From: Tolypocladium sp. Sup5 PDA-1
Taxonomy: Eukaryota; Ascomycota; Sordariomycetes; Hypocreales; Ophiocordycipitaceae
NCBI GenBank assembly: GCA_000750105.3
Contig: JPHH03000010.1
Coordinates: forward strand, 62,001 to 126,000
Length of the DNA stretch: 64,000 nucleotides
Direction: 5' to 3'
The notes below the pieces were generated by a model that did no database searches, was not told the origin of the DNA, and saw only the letters and a list, made by a program, of their open reading frames with translations. Of this stretch, positions 54,926 through 64,000 are shown piece by piece. Position 1 is the stretch's first letter. Each line of letters begins with the position of its first letter. The position numbers and the translations under genes are program-made.

Positions 54926-54961
<36 letters not shown>

Positions 54962-55492
54962 ATCGTCATCCTCGTCGTCGTTTCCGGGCTTCTGGCTGCA
55001 GATAAACTCCCAGTCGTGGTTCGCCCAGCCCTCCCCGAGCTCGTCAGGCTTAGACACGACTTCCTCTCGCCTCTTCCAGTCCGCGGCCTTGAGCTTCAAG
55101 GCCTTCTTGTTGGCATCGAGCCACTCGCCATGCTCGTGCCACCAGCGTCGGGAGCCAAGCGTCATCTCTCGCCCGGGGGTTGCGTCAATGGCGGACACCC
55201 ACCATCTGGGCATGGGGATCTTTTCGATGGCATCGACGCATTCCTTTGGCATGACTTGGGGCGGGAGCACCTTGCCATTCGGTCCTCGACGGATGCGGCG
55301 GAGGGAAGGGACCTCGGCGGGAGCAACCGTCGCCTTGGACGCAGTCGCCTTGGGCTTCGCGGCAGGTTTGGCGACAGGTTTGGCTGCAGGTTTGGCTGCA
55401 GCTTTGGGCTTTTTCGCAGCAGAGGCTCTGGTGTTGGAGTTGGCGTCAGCCGCATCCAGAGGACGTTTCTTGTTCGCAGCTTTGGGAGGCAT
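53903..55492 (-). CDS. Unknown, probably nuclear protein with histone-H1-like and acidic tracts
   Basis: 472 aa. Exons: 54689-55492, 54521-54632, 54109-54461 and 53903-54052; introns 56-59 nt. The first intron has a weak GTGATT donor; the others are GTTAGC and GTATGT. Residues 1-60 are Lys/Ala/Pro repeats (AAKPAAKPVAKPAAKPKA) like a linker-histone tail with nuclear-localisation character. A Trp-rich middle follows (RWWVSAIDATPGREMTLGSRRWWHEHGEW), then a D/E tract from a CTCGTC microsatellite, then a folded part (LYPNHTWVYSNRG; EVEGFAMFLSSRLGD; INVVELIGHMTLTALRAIK). The tail is basic (AAKRKKYTIGSGSMFRFG). I do not recognise the family; a chromatin role is only a guess from composition. Confidence 0.75.
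54926..54980. repeat. (CTCGTC)n-type microsatellite inside coding sequence
   Basis: Near-perfect hexamer run encoding alternating Asp/Glu on the minus strand, so its length can vary without a frameshift. Confidence 0.85.
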
Positions 55493-55809
55493 TTTGCGGT
55501 GCGAGTTGATCGAAGAAGGTGCAGAGAGCAAGTTGAGTTGAGCTGCGACGCGTCGACGGCAGTTGCTAATATAGGGGCAAGACGCGTTGGAAATACGCCC
55601 AGCGGCACCTTCTAGGGGTTTGAACCTACAACGCTGGCGTCCAATCAAACTCATGTTACACACAAACAGCCATCCTTGCTCCTTTCTCCATCCTTTCGCG
55701 ACTGACGATCAGATAAACAAGCAAATAATTGAACGCGAATCCCTGACCTTGGTCGAATCCGCGGGCTTCCAGAGAGAGCGGCGCAGTCGATGGTCAATTG
55801 ACCTGGCAT

Positions 55810-56385
55810 TCAGCTTGCGTGGTCCCGGATGATACAGCTTGGTCCAGCGTGCTCATTTCGTCGACAGCACCTGTATCTGGCCATCGATATTCCGCTCCTA
55901 TCAAGCCTTTCCACCTGCTCGAGTTCAAGCTTGTACGAAGTCTTCCTGTCCTCGGTGTCGGTCGCAATCATCTTGATCCCATCGCCCAGGATCACGGGCA
56001 TGATTGCTGTTTCGATTGCATCCACCAGCCCAGCTCTGAAACATGGTCCCGCCAACTGTCTTTACCATCGCCAATCTTTACCCCCCGTCTCACGTCGATG
56101 ACGTTGTCCGACACGATGGTGATTTGTGGGTAGTCTTCCGGCTTCATCTCTCGGCTCACCACGACGACGCTCTCCTTGGGTCGGTTGACGAATGGATTTG
56201 GGTCGCTCAGGGTCAACATGACCTCGTATGTCTTGCGCCCCATCACGAAGATGTCGAACTCGGCGCACAGGGCATCGAAGTCGATGCTTGTGTCTTCGAC
56301 AATCCAGTCAGTGGAGCCGTCTGATGAGGCTATGAAGCCATCGTAGCTTAGTAGTTGGGTCGGTGACGACCAGCGAACACCGGCT
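55810..56385 (-). pseudogene. RibD C-terminal / dihydrofolate-reductase-like pseudogene
   Basis: The minus strand encodes GFIASSDGSTDWIVEDTSIDF, DIFVMGRKTYEVM, and RPKESVVVVSREM in one frame, then AGLVDAIETAIMPVILGDGIKMIA in another. These are consecutive blocks of the RibD_C fold (NADPH-dependent reductase related to DHFR). At ~56055 about 20 nt are missing where the family has the IWLMGGG cofactor loop, so both a motif and the frame are lost. There is no start ATG in frame at the 5' end. Confidence 0.7.
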
Positions 56386-57136
56386 GTTGTATGTTTTTCT
56401 ATTTTGCTTATATTTTTGAAGAATCTATTTCATCGAAAGTCTTGATCAAGTGCCTTCTTTTTGTGTACGTCCGTATTAACGTATTGAGTGGTGAACGGTT
56501 GCGGAGAGTTGGCTGGGGGGGAACCCTGCCGAACCGTTTTGGTCATGCATTCGCCAGCTACGAAGTACCCTGGAGCTCACACTACGGAGTATGTTGATGG
56601 TTACTTAGGTACCTACTTCATGACAGCGCACACGCAGCATGCACTAACTTGCAGAAAATCTCAGCTTGACAGTTGATATGTCAGAGTTTTCTGTTGCTTG
56701 GGCTGATATTCCATTCATAGTAGTATTCGGTCAGGGTGATCAACGCCTCAAACACCCATTTAAAGTCCGTCGCCAGCCTCACTCAGATACCTAAGTTATG
56801 TGCTCAACCAAGGCAGTTTACCTGCAACGTCAGTCACAGAGAATAAAAGAGAGCAGTGCCCGTGTAAAACCAGCACAACAGGGTTCCCAAGCAATTATTA
56901 CCTGGAATTAAAAAGCTGAATGTGAATCTAATTCACGAACGAGCCCTTCGGTGACCGCGCGTGGCGCAAGCTTGAGCCGATCGGCCGGGGTTAGCCCGAC
57001 TGCCGTCAACATGAATGACGTGCCGAGAAGCCGTCTGACGCAGCTCTTGTCAACGTCGCAAAAACAACCTGAATCACGGCCTTTTCGTCTTACCTGAGCG
57101 ATTTGCGGGAAACATCACCGAGGCCGCAATACAGCC
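56386..57136. other. Intergenic region
   Basis: No supported gene. Contains the promoter of the 323-aa protein. Confidence 0.4.
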
Positions 57137-58108
57137 ATGGGCGACGACAAAAAGGAACCACAAGTCTCCGGCATCCTCGCCGGCAAGGCAGCGGAGGCCG
57201 GCTCCGGACGGGGTCCGTCTGGGCCCGCATCAGCTTCCAATCCTCCGCCTGCGGACCCGGCCCCCGCGTATGAGGAGTCTGCCCCGACGACGGGCCTGGT
57301 CCCGACGGTATCGGATCCCTTCAACTTCCCGTCAAACGACGAGCTCCCACCGTACGAGGCGCCAGCAAGTTCAAGCTCAACAGCCGCCGAGAGCCGCCGC
57401 CCCATCGCCATCCCCCAGGTCGTGCCAGACCCTGCGTCGGCGTTTGTCTCTGCATACCCGCCCATTCTGCTCAGCCATGGCGTCACAGAGGGCACCTGGC
57501 GCTCGTTTCTCGAAGCCATGTCGGCATTCCTCACGGCCAATGTGTCGGACCGCGCGGTGAGCCACGCGGGTGACATGGCCAAGCACCTGAGCGAAGGGCC
57601 CAAGAGCTTCGGCAAGGGCGTCGTCTCGCACGCCAAGTCCATCGGCAAGGACATCTCCAACAATGCCAAACGCGGCAACATCATCGGCGCGGCATTTGGT
57701 GTCATTGGCGGCCTCATTTCGATCCCCGTGGCTACGGGTCTGGGAGCCGCCGGCGCCGCAATGCAGCTTCCTGGATCGGCGGTTGGCGCAATAGCGAAGA
57801 AGCCACAGACGCCGTTTGAGAGAGCAACGGCTTATGCGATGGTGGCGAATAAGAAGTGGTTACACGCTCGAGGGCTTCAGGCCCAGCTGGTGGACACGAG
57901 CGGGCTCGCTAAGTTCATGGGCATGCCGGCCAACACCTTGCTCGAGCTGGCGCGAGGAGCCAAGAGAGACGATGCAGATGGACAGCTGAAGGCTCTGGAG
58001 GGACACATTGAGGCCCTGAAGGTTCGACAAGATGCGACACTGGTCTTGGCCCCCAACTCGTTGTGGTTGGTCTTGGTGCCTATTACTCAACAAGCGAGGT
58101 ACTCGTGA
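57137..58108 (+). CDS. Conserved hypothetical fungal protein with hydrophobic glycine-rich segment
   Basis: 323 aa, single exon from the ATG at 57137. The first ~95 residues are Pro/Ser/Ala-rich and disordered, with PPAYE- and LPPYE-like motifs. A conserved part begins at FLEAMSAFLTANVSDRAVSHAGDMAKHL, followed by three related units (FGKGVVSHAKSIGKDISNNAKRGNIIG). A Gly/Ala-rich hydrophobic stretch (AAFGVIGGLISIPVATGLGAAGAA) may insert into a membrane or form a helical hairpin. The rest (RATAYAMVANKKWLHARGLQA) is amphipathic. I recall similar proteins in other Sordariomycetes without known function. PPxY-like motifs could recruit WW-domain ubiquitin ligases (inference). Confidence 0.75.
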   Translation: MGDDKKEPQVSGILAGKAAEAGSGRGPSGPASASNPPPADPAPAYEESAPTTGLVPTVSDPFNFPSNDELPPYEAPASSSSTAAESRRPIAIPQVVPDPASAFVSAYPPILLSHGVTEGTWRSFLEAMSAFLTANVSDRAVSHAGDMAKHLSEGPKSFGKGVVSHAKSIGKDISNNAKRGNIIGAAFGVIGGLISIPVATGLGAAGAAMQLPGSAVGAIAKKPQTPFERATAYAMVANKKWLHARGLQAQLVDTSGLAKFMGMPANTLLELARGAKRDDADGQLKALEGHIEALKVRQDATLVLAPNSLWLVLVPITQQARYS

Positions 58109-59059
58109 CGATGCATCGAGGGGCCATATCCTTCCGATTCATCGACAGTCTAATATTGATACGGATACACGAGCCTACAATGAAGAGCCTACGTAATGAA
58201 TTTGAAGACTGACAACAGTGTCAAGTCTTGGCTTGCCTCGAGATGTAGACAGGACTCCACTACTCCGGGTCATGCTTGTCCTCGTGCTTCCGAAAACTCG
58301 CTCCCCGCTGGCCCTGCCATCCTTGTCTATATGTTCTAAAGCTAAGACAGACTTCCTCCGCTATGTTGGCTCAAACCTCTTCTCACTTGCACGTCTTGTC
58401 ATTTAACCAGCTCCTTCATTTACTGTCCTGGTTGCCGGTATATACTTGCCGGAGCATGGAGCTCCACCTTTGTCCGAACATTCGGACCGGCTGCTCGGGG
58501 TCCCCAGCTTGACCAAACCGCGGCTGGCACAGAGTGGATAATACCCCAGGCCAACCTCCACGATCCCCAAGTTTGGACGTCAACTTTCCCCGACGCTATT
58601 GTTCTGCGTGCCTATTTCTCCGACGCATTTCCCCGTCTCAGTCTCCCCGTCGTCAACGGCTGCCCTGCAATTGACCGTAGACGTCATCCGGGGTATCTCG
58701 CTACAGACCTCGCGTCCGGTAGCGCCCCCGGGCCATCGACTGCCATGTGGTGATCCCCGCATTTCTCTGCCGTCCGTCATCCTACTGGAGAATGTCCGAG
58801 GCAGGGCCAAGCCATTTCACGACTTTATGCCCAGTCCCCGCACCTTTTTCGACTGTCGAGATGAAGTTACACGACGTGAATCGGTCCGACCGTTGAATGG
58901 ACTAATGACAAGGAAGGCGACGGCCTTCGCCGTCGCCCAATACACAACGAGGGCGTCATGGCGTTTAGCCGTTACCCCGAGTACATAACGACGAGATGAC
59001 GCCTGCGATTTTGACATTTGAAGCCTGATGGGCAAGTGTCATTTTACCTGTACTTCGCC
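58109..59059. other. Intergenic region
   Basis: No supported gene; upstream region of the beta-glucosidase. Confidence 0.45.
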
Positions 59060-60928
59060 ATGGCTCGACTCTATGGCTTCGGCCAACTTCTTCTGGCATC
59101 ACTTGTTGCTGCCCAGCAAGTCTTCCTCGCGGCTGAGGGCCCGACAACCCGTCCGCAATGCCGCTGCACCAAGACCAGGGAGCCCAAATACTCCTTCACC
59201 CCGTTCAGCTTCACTCTCACAGACACTGTGAGATATGCTACATCGATACCGGCTCCCACTGCTACGACGACATATGCTGCTCCTTCTGAAGCTTTGGTCA
59301 CGTTGCTTCCATCGTCGCTGTCTTATACTGCATGGGGCAAATGGGATCCGAATGCCACGGCAAAGGCATCCGATTCGGATAACCCCTTTGGCAATGCAGC
59401 CTGGACCGCGCTGTGGGAACATGCCAACCCGCCGAACTTTACCGAGAAGGCGCTCTACAGCACGACTGTATCTCCGACTCCCATCCCCAGCACGGAGCTC
59501 GTCCTGCCGCCGAGAGACTACTTTGGCCCGACGGACTGCTACAACTTTCCCAAAGACTTCGAGTTTGGAGTCGCCAGCTCCGCCTCCCAGGTCGAAGGCG
59601 CAACTGCCGAAGAAGGCAAATCGCCCTCCCTCATGGACATTCTCGTTCGAGACGACCGGCCCAAGTCTTACGTCACGAATGAGTTTTACTACTACTACAA
59701 GCAAGACATTGAACGGGTTGCTGCCATGGGAGTCAAGTACTTTTCCTTCAGCATTGCTTGGACGAGGATTCTCCCATTTGCGCTGCCCGGGACACCGGTG
59801 AACCAGCAAGGCATTGATCACTACAACGACATGATCAACTTTATCCTCGAGAAGGGTATGGTGCCGGTGGTTACGCTCCTCCATTTCGACACTCCTCTGC
59901 AATTCTACGGGAGCAACCTCACCAAAGCGGCCGACAGGCCTGAGATTGGTTACGTGAACGGAGCGTACCAGAACGAGACCTTCCCTGACGCGTTTGTCAA
60001 CTACGCCAAGATCGTCATGACTCACTACGCCGACCGCGTTCCCATCTGGTTCACGTTCAATGAACCGCTGCTATACTCGACCAACGCCAAATCAATTGAT
60101 CATGTGATTAAATCACATGCCAGGGTGTTTCACTTCTACAAAGAGGAGCTGAAAGGAACTGGGAAGATCTCAATGAAGTTCAACAACAATTTTGGAGTTC
60201 CGCGAGACCCGACCAGCGAGGCGGATGTATATGCGGCGAACCACTTCAACTCCCTCCAGCTTGGGCCGTTCTGCGACCCCATCTTCCTCGGAAAGGACTA
60301 CCCAGACTCTTTTAAGCAGACCTTCCCGGACTTTGTCCCGCTCAGCGCAGAGGACTTGGCGTATATCGGCCACACAGGCGATTTCCTCGGAATTGACCCT
60401 TACACGGCGACAGTCATCGCTCCGCCGGTTCCAGGTGCCAAGGAAAGCGTTTTGGATTGTGCTAGCAACTCGACATCTGCATACCGCCCGTACTGTGTTA
60501 ACCAAACAACGGTTAATGTGTATGGGTGGGACATTGGGTACAGGTCTCAGAGCTACGTTTATCTCACCCCAACATACCTCAGGAGCTACCTCAACTATCT
60601 CTACAACACATGGAAGGTGCCTGTTGCTATTACCGAATTCGGTTTCCCCGTTTTTGGCGAATCGGAGAAGGCGCTCTCGGATCAACTCTTCGACTCGCCC
60701 CGAAGCCAGTATTATCTCAGCTACATGTCCGAGGTCCTCAAGGCGATCTGGGAAGATCATGTGGAGGTAATGGGAGCGTTTGCGTGGAGCTACGTTACGA
60801 ACTGGGAATTCGGGTCATATGATGCGCAGTTTGGCATTCAGACGGTTAATCTGACGACGCAGCAAAGGAACTACAAGAAGAGTTTCTTTGATCTGGTGGA
60901 CTTCATGAAAACACGCGGGGTGGAGTAG
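59060..60928 (+). CDS. Secreted beta-glucosidase (GH1)
   Basis: Retaining beta-glycosidase, 622 aa, single exon; start chosen at the ATG at 59060 because it gives a signal peptide (MARLYGFGQLLLASLVAAQQ). Residues 20-165 are an extra N-terminal region rich in Thr/Pro/Ala. The GH1 barrel begins with CYNFPKDFEFGVASSASQVEGA. The acid/base Glu is in FTFNEPL (~335) and the nucleophile in AITEFGFPVFGES (~526), where the common TENG reads TEFG. FAWSYVTNWEFGSYDAQFG is the usual late motif. Many N-glycosylation sites agree with secretion. The substrate could be cellobiose or plant and fungal glucosides. Confidence 0.9.
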   Translation: MARLYGFGQLLLASLVAAQQVFLAAEGPTTRPQCRCTKTREPKYSFTPFSFTLTDTVRYATSIPAPTATTTYAAPSEALVTLLPSSLSYTAWGKWDPNATAKASDSDNPFGNAAWTALWEHANPPNFTEKALYSTTVSPTPIPSTELVLPPRDYFGPTDCYNFPKDFEFGVASSASQVEGATAEEGKSPSLMDILVRDDRPKSYVTNEFYYYYKQDIERVAAMGVKYFSFSIAWTRILPFALPGTPVNQQGIDHYNDMINFILEKGMVPVVTLLHFDTPLQFYGSNLTKAADRPEIGYVNGAYQNETFPDAFVNYAKIVMTHYADRVPIWFTFNEPLLYSTNAKSIDHVIKSHARVFHFYKEELKGTGKISMKFNNNFGVPRDPTSEADVYAANHFNSLQLGPFCDPIFLGKDYPDSFKQTFPDFVPLSAEDLAYIGHTGDFLGIDPYTATVIAPPVPGAKESVLDCASNSTSAYRPYCVNQTTVNVYGWDIGYRSQSYVYLTPTYLRSYLNYLYNTWKVPVAITEFGFPVFGESEKALSDQLFDSPRSQYYLSYMSEVLKAIWEDHVEVMGAFAWSYVTNWEFGSYDAQFGIQTVNLTTQQRNYKKSFFDLVDFMKTRGVE

Positions 60929-61312
60929 TGCGAATGAGCCCGCGACTTCCTGAATGGGAAATGCAGCTTTAAGTGTACCTAATGCAATCGTAATTCCTGC
61001 CAAAATGTCTTGCTGTGGTTGCAAACTCCGTTGTTCGGTGGTGCGGGCATTGTTCACGTTCAGCGACACTCAAGCGCCTCGCAACGGCCAGCACACTCTA
61101 CTTGACGTAAAATACTTTATTCCACTGTAAACTGGGTATAAAACACCGAAAAGCAATGAACGCAAGGGGCCGACGATATTTTCCCTTGGATGGGCTGGAG
61201 TAAGTGCACGCACGGTCGCGACGACAAGCGCCGGACTCACAAGCGCCGGACTCGACAGCGCCGACGTGGAAGCCACCTGCTATGATAGCGCTCAAAATAA
61301 TAAATGCGACCA
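60929..61312. other. Intergenic between convergent genes
   Basis: No coding features. Confidence 0.5.
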
Positions 61313-63365
61313 TCAAGAGCGATATCCTTCTACAGTTGACACGGGCTGGTAGGCCTTCGTCTCGAAGGTTGAAGTGTGCGACACCGCAGGCGACACAGTC
61401 CGCCTTCGTCGGAGGCAGAGACTATGGACCATTCGTTAGCACAAGGCAAGGATATAATAGGCAACGAGGGGCAACGAGGGGCAGCGACGGGCAGCGACGG
61501 GCAGCGAAAGGAAACAATCGGGAGCAATGGCACTGCAAGGGAGGAGTGGAAATATAACTTACAGACATCCTCCGATGAGAGCGAGTAGGACCGGCACGCC
61601 AACACCTACGCTGACGCCGATGATGACTTTATTGCTCACACCTCCCGTCTCGCCATTCAACACGCCAGCTGTTGCGGATATCCCAGGCCCGAAATCACTC
61701 GGTGAAGATGTTGGTGGCGGCGGCACGTACGAGGCAGGCTTGCCCGATGAGGCTGTCATCGACATGGCGTCCTTCTTGAACTCAACCGTGCTGAATACAG
61801 AAGCGCCGCCTGTGGACCAAACGACGGCAGCGCCAGAGGGAACGGTTGTGGTCAGTGTTCTTGTGACGACGGTCTTGGTCACCGTCTGCAGAGACGCTGG
61901 ACAATTGATCAGGCCGGAAGAGGCACACCCAACAGCAGTGTACGTGACCTTGGTCGTCGTCGTCCGGACTTGGTCGCCCGCAGCAGGGGCCCGCGCCGCG
62001 ATGGATGCCGCGCTTGTCGTCGCAACTCTTCCACTGGTGGCACACACCTGTGTAAGGCTCGTGTAGTAGATGGGAATCTCCGTCGACGGCGTGGGTCCCC
62101 ATGTGTTGCCTAAGAGGCCAAGTGAAGCGCCAGCGGCAGCACCGATCGCGAGCTGGTAGCCCTGGACCACGCGTAGATCGCAGCCGTCCCTCTTTTGCCC
62201 TTCTTTGTTGTTGCTGGCGGTGACGTTGGTGACGAACTCGGCAACGTTGGCATATACCCGCGCTTCAATGCCTGCCGATGCACTGAGGTCGTCGAGATTG
62301 AAATCCCCAATCGTCATGTGCAGGCCCGTGTCGAACGTCTTGAAGGAGAAGCCTGTGCGGAGCTGCAATCGTAGTACCGCTTTCAGCACGGTGTTGGCGG
62401 TTTGCACCGTCACTGGCAGAAACTCGAACCTTCCGCCATGGCTAAAGCATGAATGTCACGGTTAGAAGGACTGTTATTAATCATATCGCGCAGATTAGGT
62501 ATATGGTACTCACAAGGTCACGCTAGAAGCCTCCTTTGCGAACAGAGCAATGTTCATAATCACCTTGTCGTCGAGCTTGATGTGGAACCCATTCTTAATC
62601 TCAATCGCAGAGTCCACGCTGAGGATCAGATCAATTGAGAACACGACACCCAAAAATAGCGAGTCGTCAATGTTTATCCCCAGGTTCTTGGATGAGTACA
62701 ATGTGAGTGTGTAGGTCAGTCCAGATGAGAGAACTGTGGTGAGCTCCACGTAAAGCTCGGTATGCTCAAACTCAACCATTAGTTCGTAGTCCGGGAAGTC
62801 TAGCTTCACGTTGAAGTCAATATTCGGAGGCGGTATCTTAATATTATCTAGGCGAGTGATATTTTTGGAGATGAGATTGGTGACATTTTGGGCATAAGTC
62901 GTTATGTTGTCCCAAGTGTCCTCGATGCCGTCTTTGACTTGATGGACCAATTGACTGGTGTTGAATGAGCCATTGGCGGTGAGTTTCGCGCTGGCACGCC
63001 CTTTGATGTAGCATTTGGTACATGTAATGTCTATGCCAGCCGATACTGGAATCTTGCCTGCTGCATTCTGGGCTACATTGTCGTTTCGACTGATATTACG
63101 TTTAGCAAGATGTCGGTGGCATCGCGACAGACAAGACTTACTACTGGAAAAGCTTTTGGCCATCAAAACCATGGTCCAAAGACGTAGAGTTATTGAACAA
63201 GACGTTTTTACCAGAACGCTTTGCTCTGTCAAGGCGGCGGCGAATCTCCAGCACTGTGTCCGAGGAAGACCTCCCAGGAAGATTTCTCACAACAAGGCCG
63301 GAAGAAGTCGCAGTGGCAAAGAGGCTAAGAAGCCAGATCAAAGAGACTGTCGAATGCCACAACAT
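61313..63365 (-). CDS. Type I single-pass cell-surface glycoprotein
   Basis: 595 aa. Exons: 63142-63365, 62514-63089, 61563-62441 and 61313-61421; introns of 52, 72 and 141 nt, all in frame. The signal peptide is MLWHSTVSLIWLLSLFATATS. The ectodomain has a CTKCYIKG pair, many N-x-S/T sites, and long alternating hydrophobic beta segments (LTTVLSSGLTYTLTLYSS), ending in a Ser/Thr/Pro stalk with TKTVVTRTLTTTV. One membrane helix (VIIGVSVGVGVPVLLALIGG) is followed by a basic stop-transfer and cytosolic tail (CLLCLRRRRTVSP..YQPVSTVEGYRS), which only appears after the last intron. The layout resembles fungal surface sensor or anchor proteins; no enzyme motif. The ligand is unknown. Confidence 0.8.
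61460..61508. repeat. 10-bp minisatellite inside an intron
   Basis: About five copies of GGGCAACGAG/GGGCAGCGAC in the last intron of the surface glycoprotein gene, explaining its unusual 141-nt length. Confidence 0.75.
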
Positions 63366-63477
63366 GTTGAATGGGATGGGCAATAGAGTGGCATGAGTAT
63401 GAACGACCTCGCAGGCGCTTGATCACATTCCCCGAACTGAGAGGGAAGCTGAGAAAATATACATTGGAGCGACAGAC

Positions 63478-63675
63478 CTACGGGCTTCCTCGCCTCTTGC
63501 GGCAGTTATCCACCGCAGGGGCGCAGTCTTGAGGCAAGGTTGCGTCTGCTGAGGCACATATGCATGTTGGTCCAGATTGGGAACCAACAGCCTCAGGGTC
63601 AAGACAAGGCTGTGACACAGACCACCCTGGGCCTTTTCTCATTCCGGGTCTTGTCAGCACACCAATGAAGTTCAA
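63478..63675 (-). CDS. Cysteine-rich fragment, possible secreted-protein exon
   Basis: The minus frame reads QPCLDPEAVG..GPTCICASADATLPQDCAPAVDNCRKRRG, five cysteines in about 35 residues, which recalls small secreted Cys-rich (CFEM-like) proteins. A CACAG acceptor stands just before it. No signal-peptide exon could be found upstream within the window, so it is partial or a remnant. Confidence 0.25.
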   Translation of the reverse strand: MNFIGVLTRPGMRKGPGWSVSQPCLDPEAVGSQSGPTCICASADATLPQDCAPAVDNCRKRRGSP

Positions 63676-64000
63676 GCCATGTCTTGTCTCTCAGTTGATA
63701 ATGCTGCCGATCATTGTGTCTTTCATGTTTCCTAGTCAAGGCCGCATTTGGGTGAATTTCGCCGGAGTTTGAAGGTGAAGTCGCTGGCAGTTGGAACTTG
63801 GAACCGAGGGGAAAGGGTAAGCAAGATGCAGCTCGAGCCAACAGAGCCAGGGTGTTCGGACGTATAACAACGCTCACAGCCACGTCGGCCCCCAATGGTA
63901 CGGAGGCAGTCCTTAACATATTTTCCATGCGGGGAAGCACACATGGGAGCCCAAAAAAGAAGCCCGAGTCTGAGGCTTGCATTCAGCCTTCTGCACCATC

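Overview
This window is nuclear DNA of a filamentous ascomycete, most likely a Sordariomycete of the Hypocreales type. Genes are GC-rich and carry short GT-AG introns of about 52-95 nt. The protein families are typical of moulds: Zn2Cys6 regulator, NACHT/ankyrin NLR, HsbA wall protein, GH13/GH1/GH55 enzymes, PTH11-like rhodopsin and a Tc1/mariner element. No virus, CRISPR array, rRNA or prokaryotic operon is visible. Exon joins were made by hand from splice signals and reading frame.

Layout. 0-5.3 kb: a secreted purple acid phosphatase, then on the minus strand a PNP_UDP-NACHT-ankyrin NLR-like receptor. 7-12.5 kb: an unrecognised frame-shifted gene, a small secreted protein and a 417-aa unknown protein. 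12.8-16 kb: a decayed rhodopsin-type membrane protein ending at a short repeat, then an NCS1 purine/cytosine permease. 18.4-20 kb: a possible papain-fold (LRAT/NlpC-like) protein and an APH-type kinase. 21.4-24.7 kb: a large Cys/His-rich copper P-type ATPase. 25-31 kb: a Zn2Cys6 regulator, a five-exon small secreted protein and a four-TM protein. 34.7-40.2 kb: a GPI-type HsbA protein, a divergent Ctr copper transporter / ferric reductase pair, and a secreted DJ-1-like protein. 41-46 kb: a GH55 pseudogene, a tRNA-like element and an alpha-amylase. 48-51.5 kb: a histidine phosphatase, an L-serine dehydratase and an SDR. 51.9-53.4 kb: a complete Tc1/mariner transposon. 53.9-63.4 kb: a nuclear-looking unknown protein, a RibD/DHFR-like pseudogene, a conserved unknown protein, a GH1 beta-glucosidase and a type I membrane glycoprotein.

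How the genes may work together. The clearest functional theme is copper. Metalloreductase and Ctr importer share one 674-bp promoter containing three copper-response-like motifs, and a P1B ATPase lies 15 kb away. A second theme is extracellular nutrition (phosphatase, amylase, beta-glucosidase, relic beta-1,3-glucanase, HsbA).

Technical caution. At least five otherwise conserved genes contain one or more frame breaks that a +/-1 change in a short homopolymer would repair. Many apparent frameshifts here may therefore be sequencing indels. The GH55, RibD-like and rhodopsin loci carry further damage (stops, deletion, truncation) and look truly decayed.
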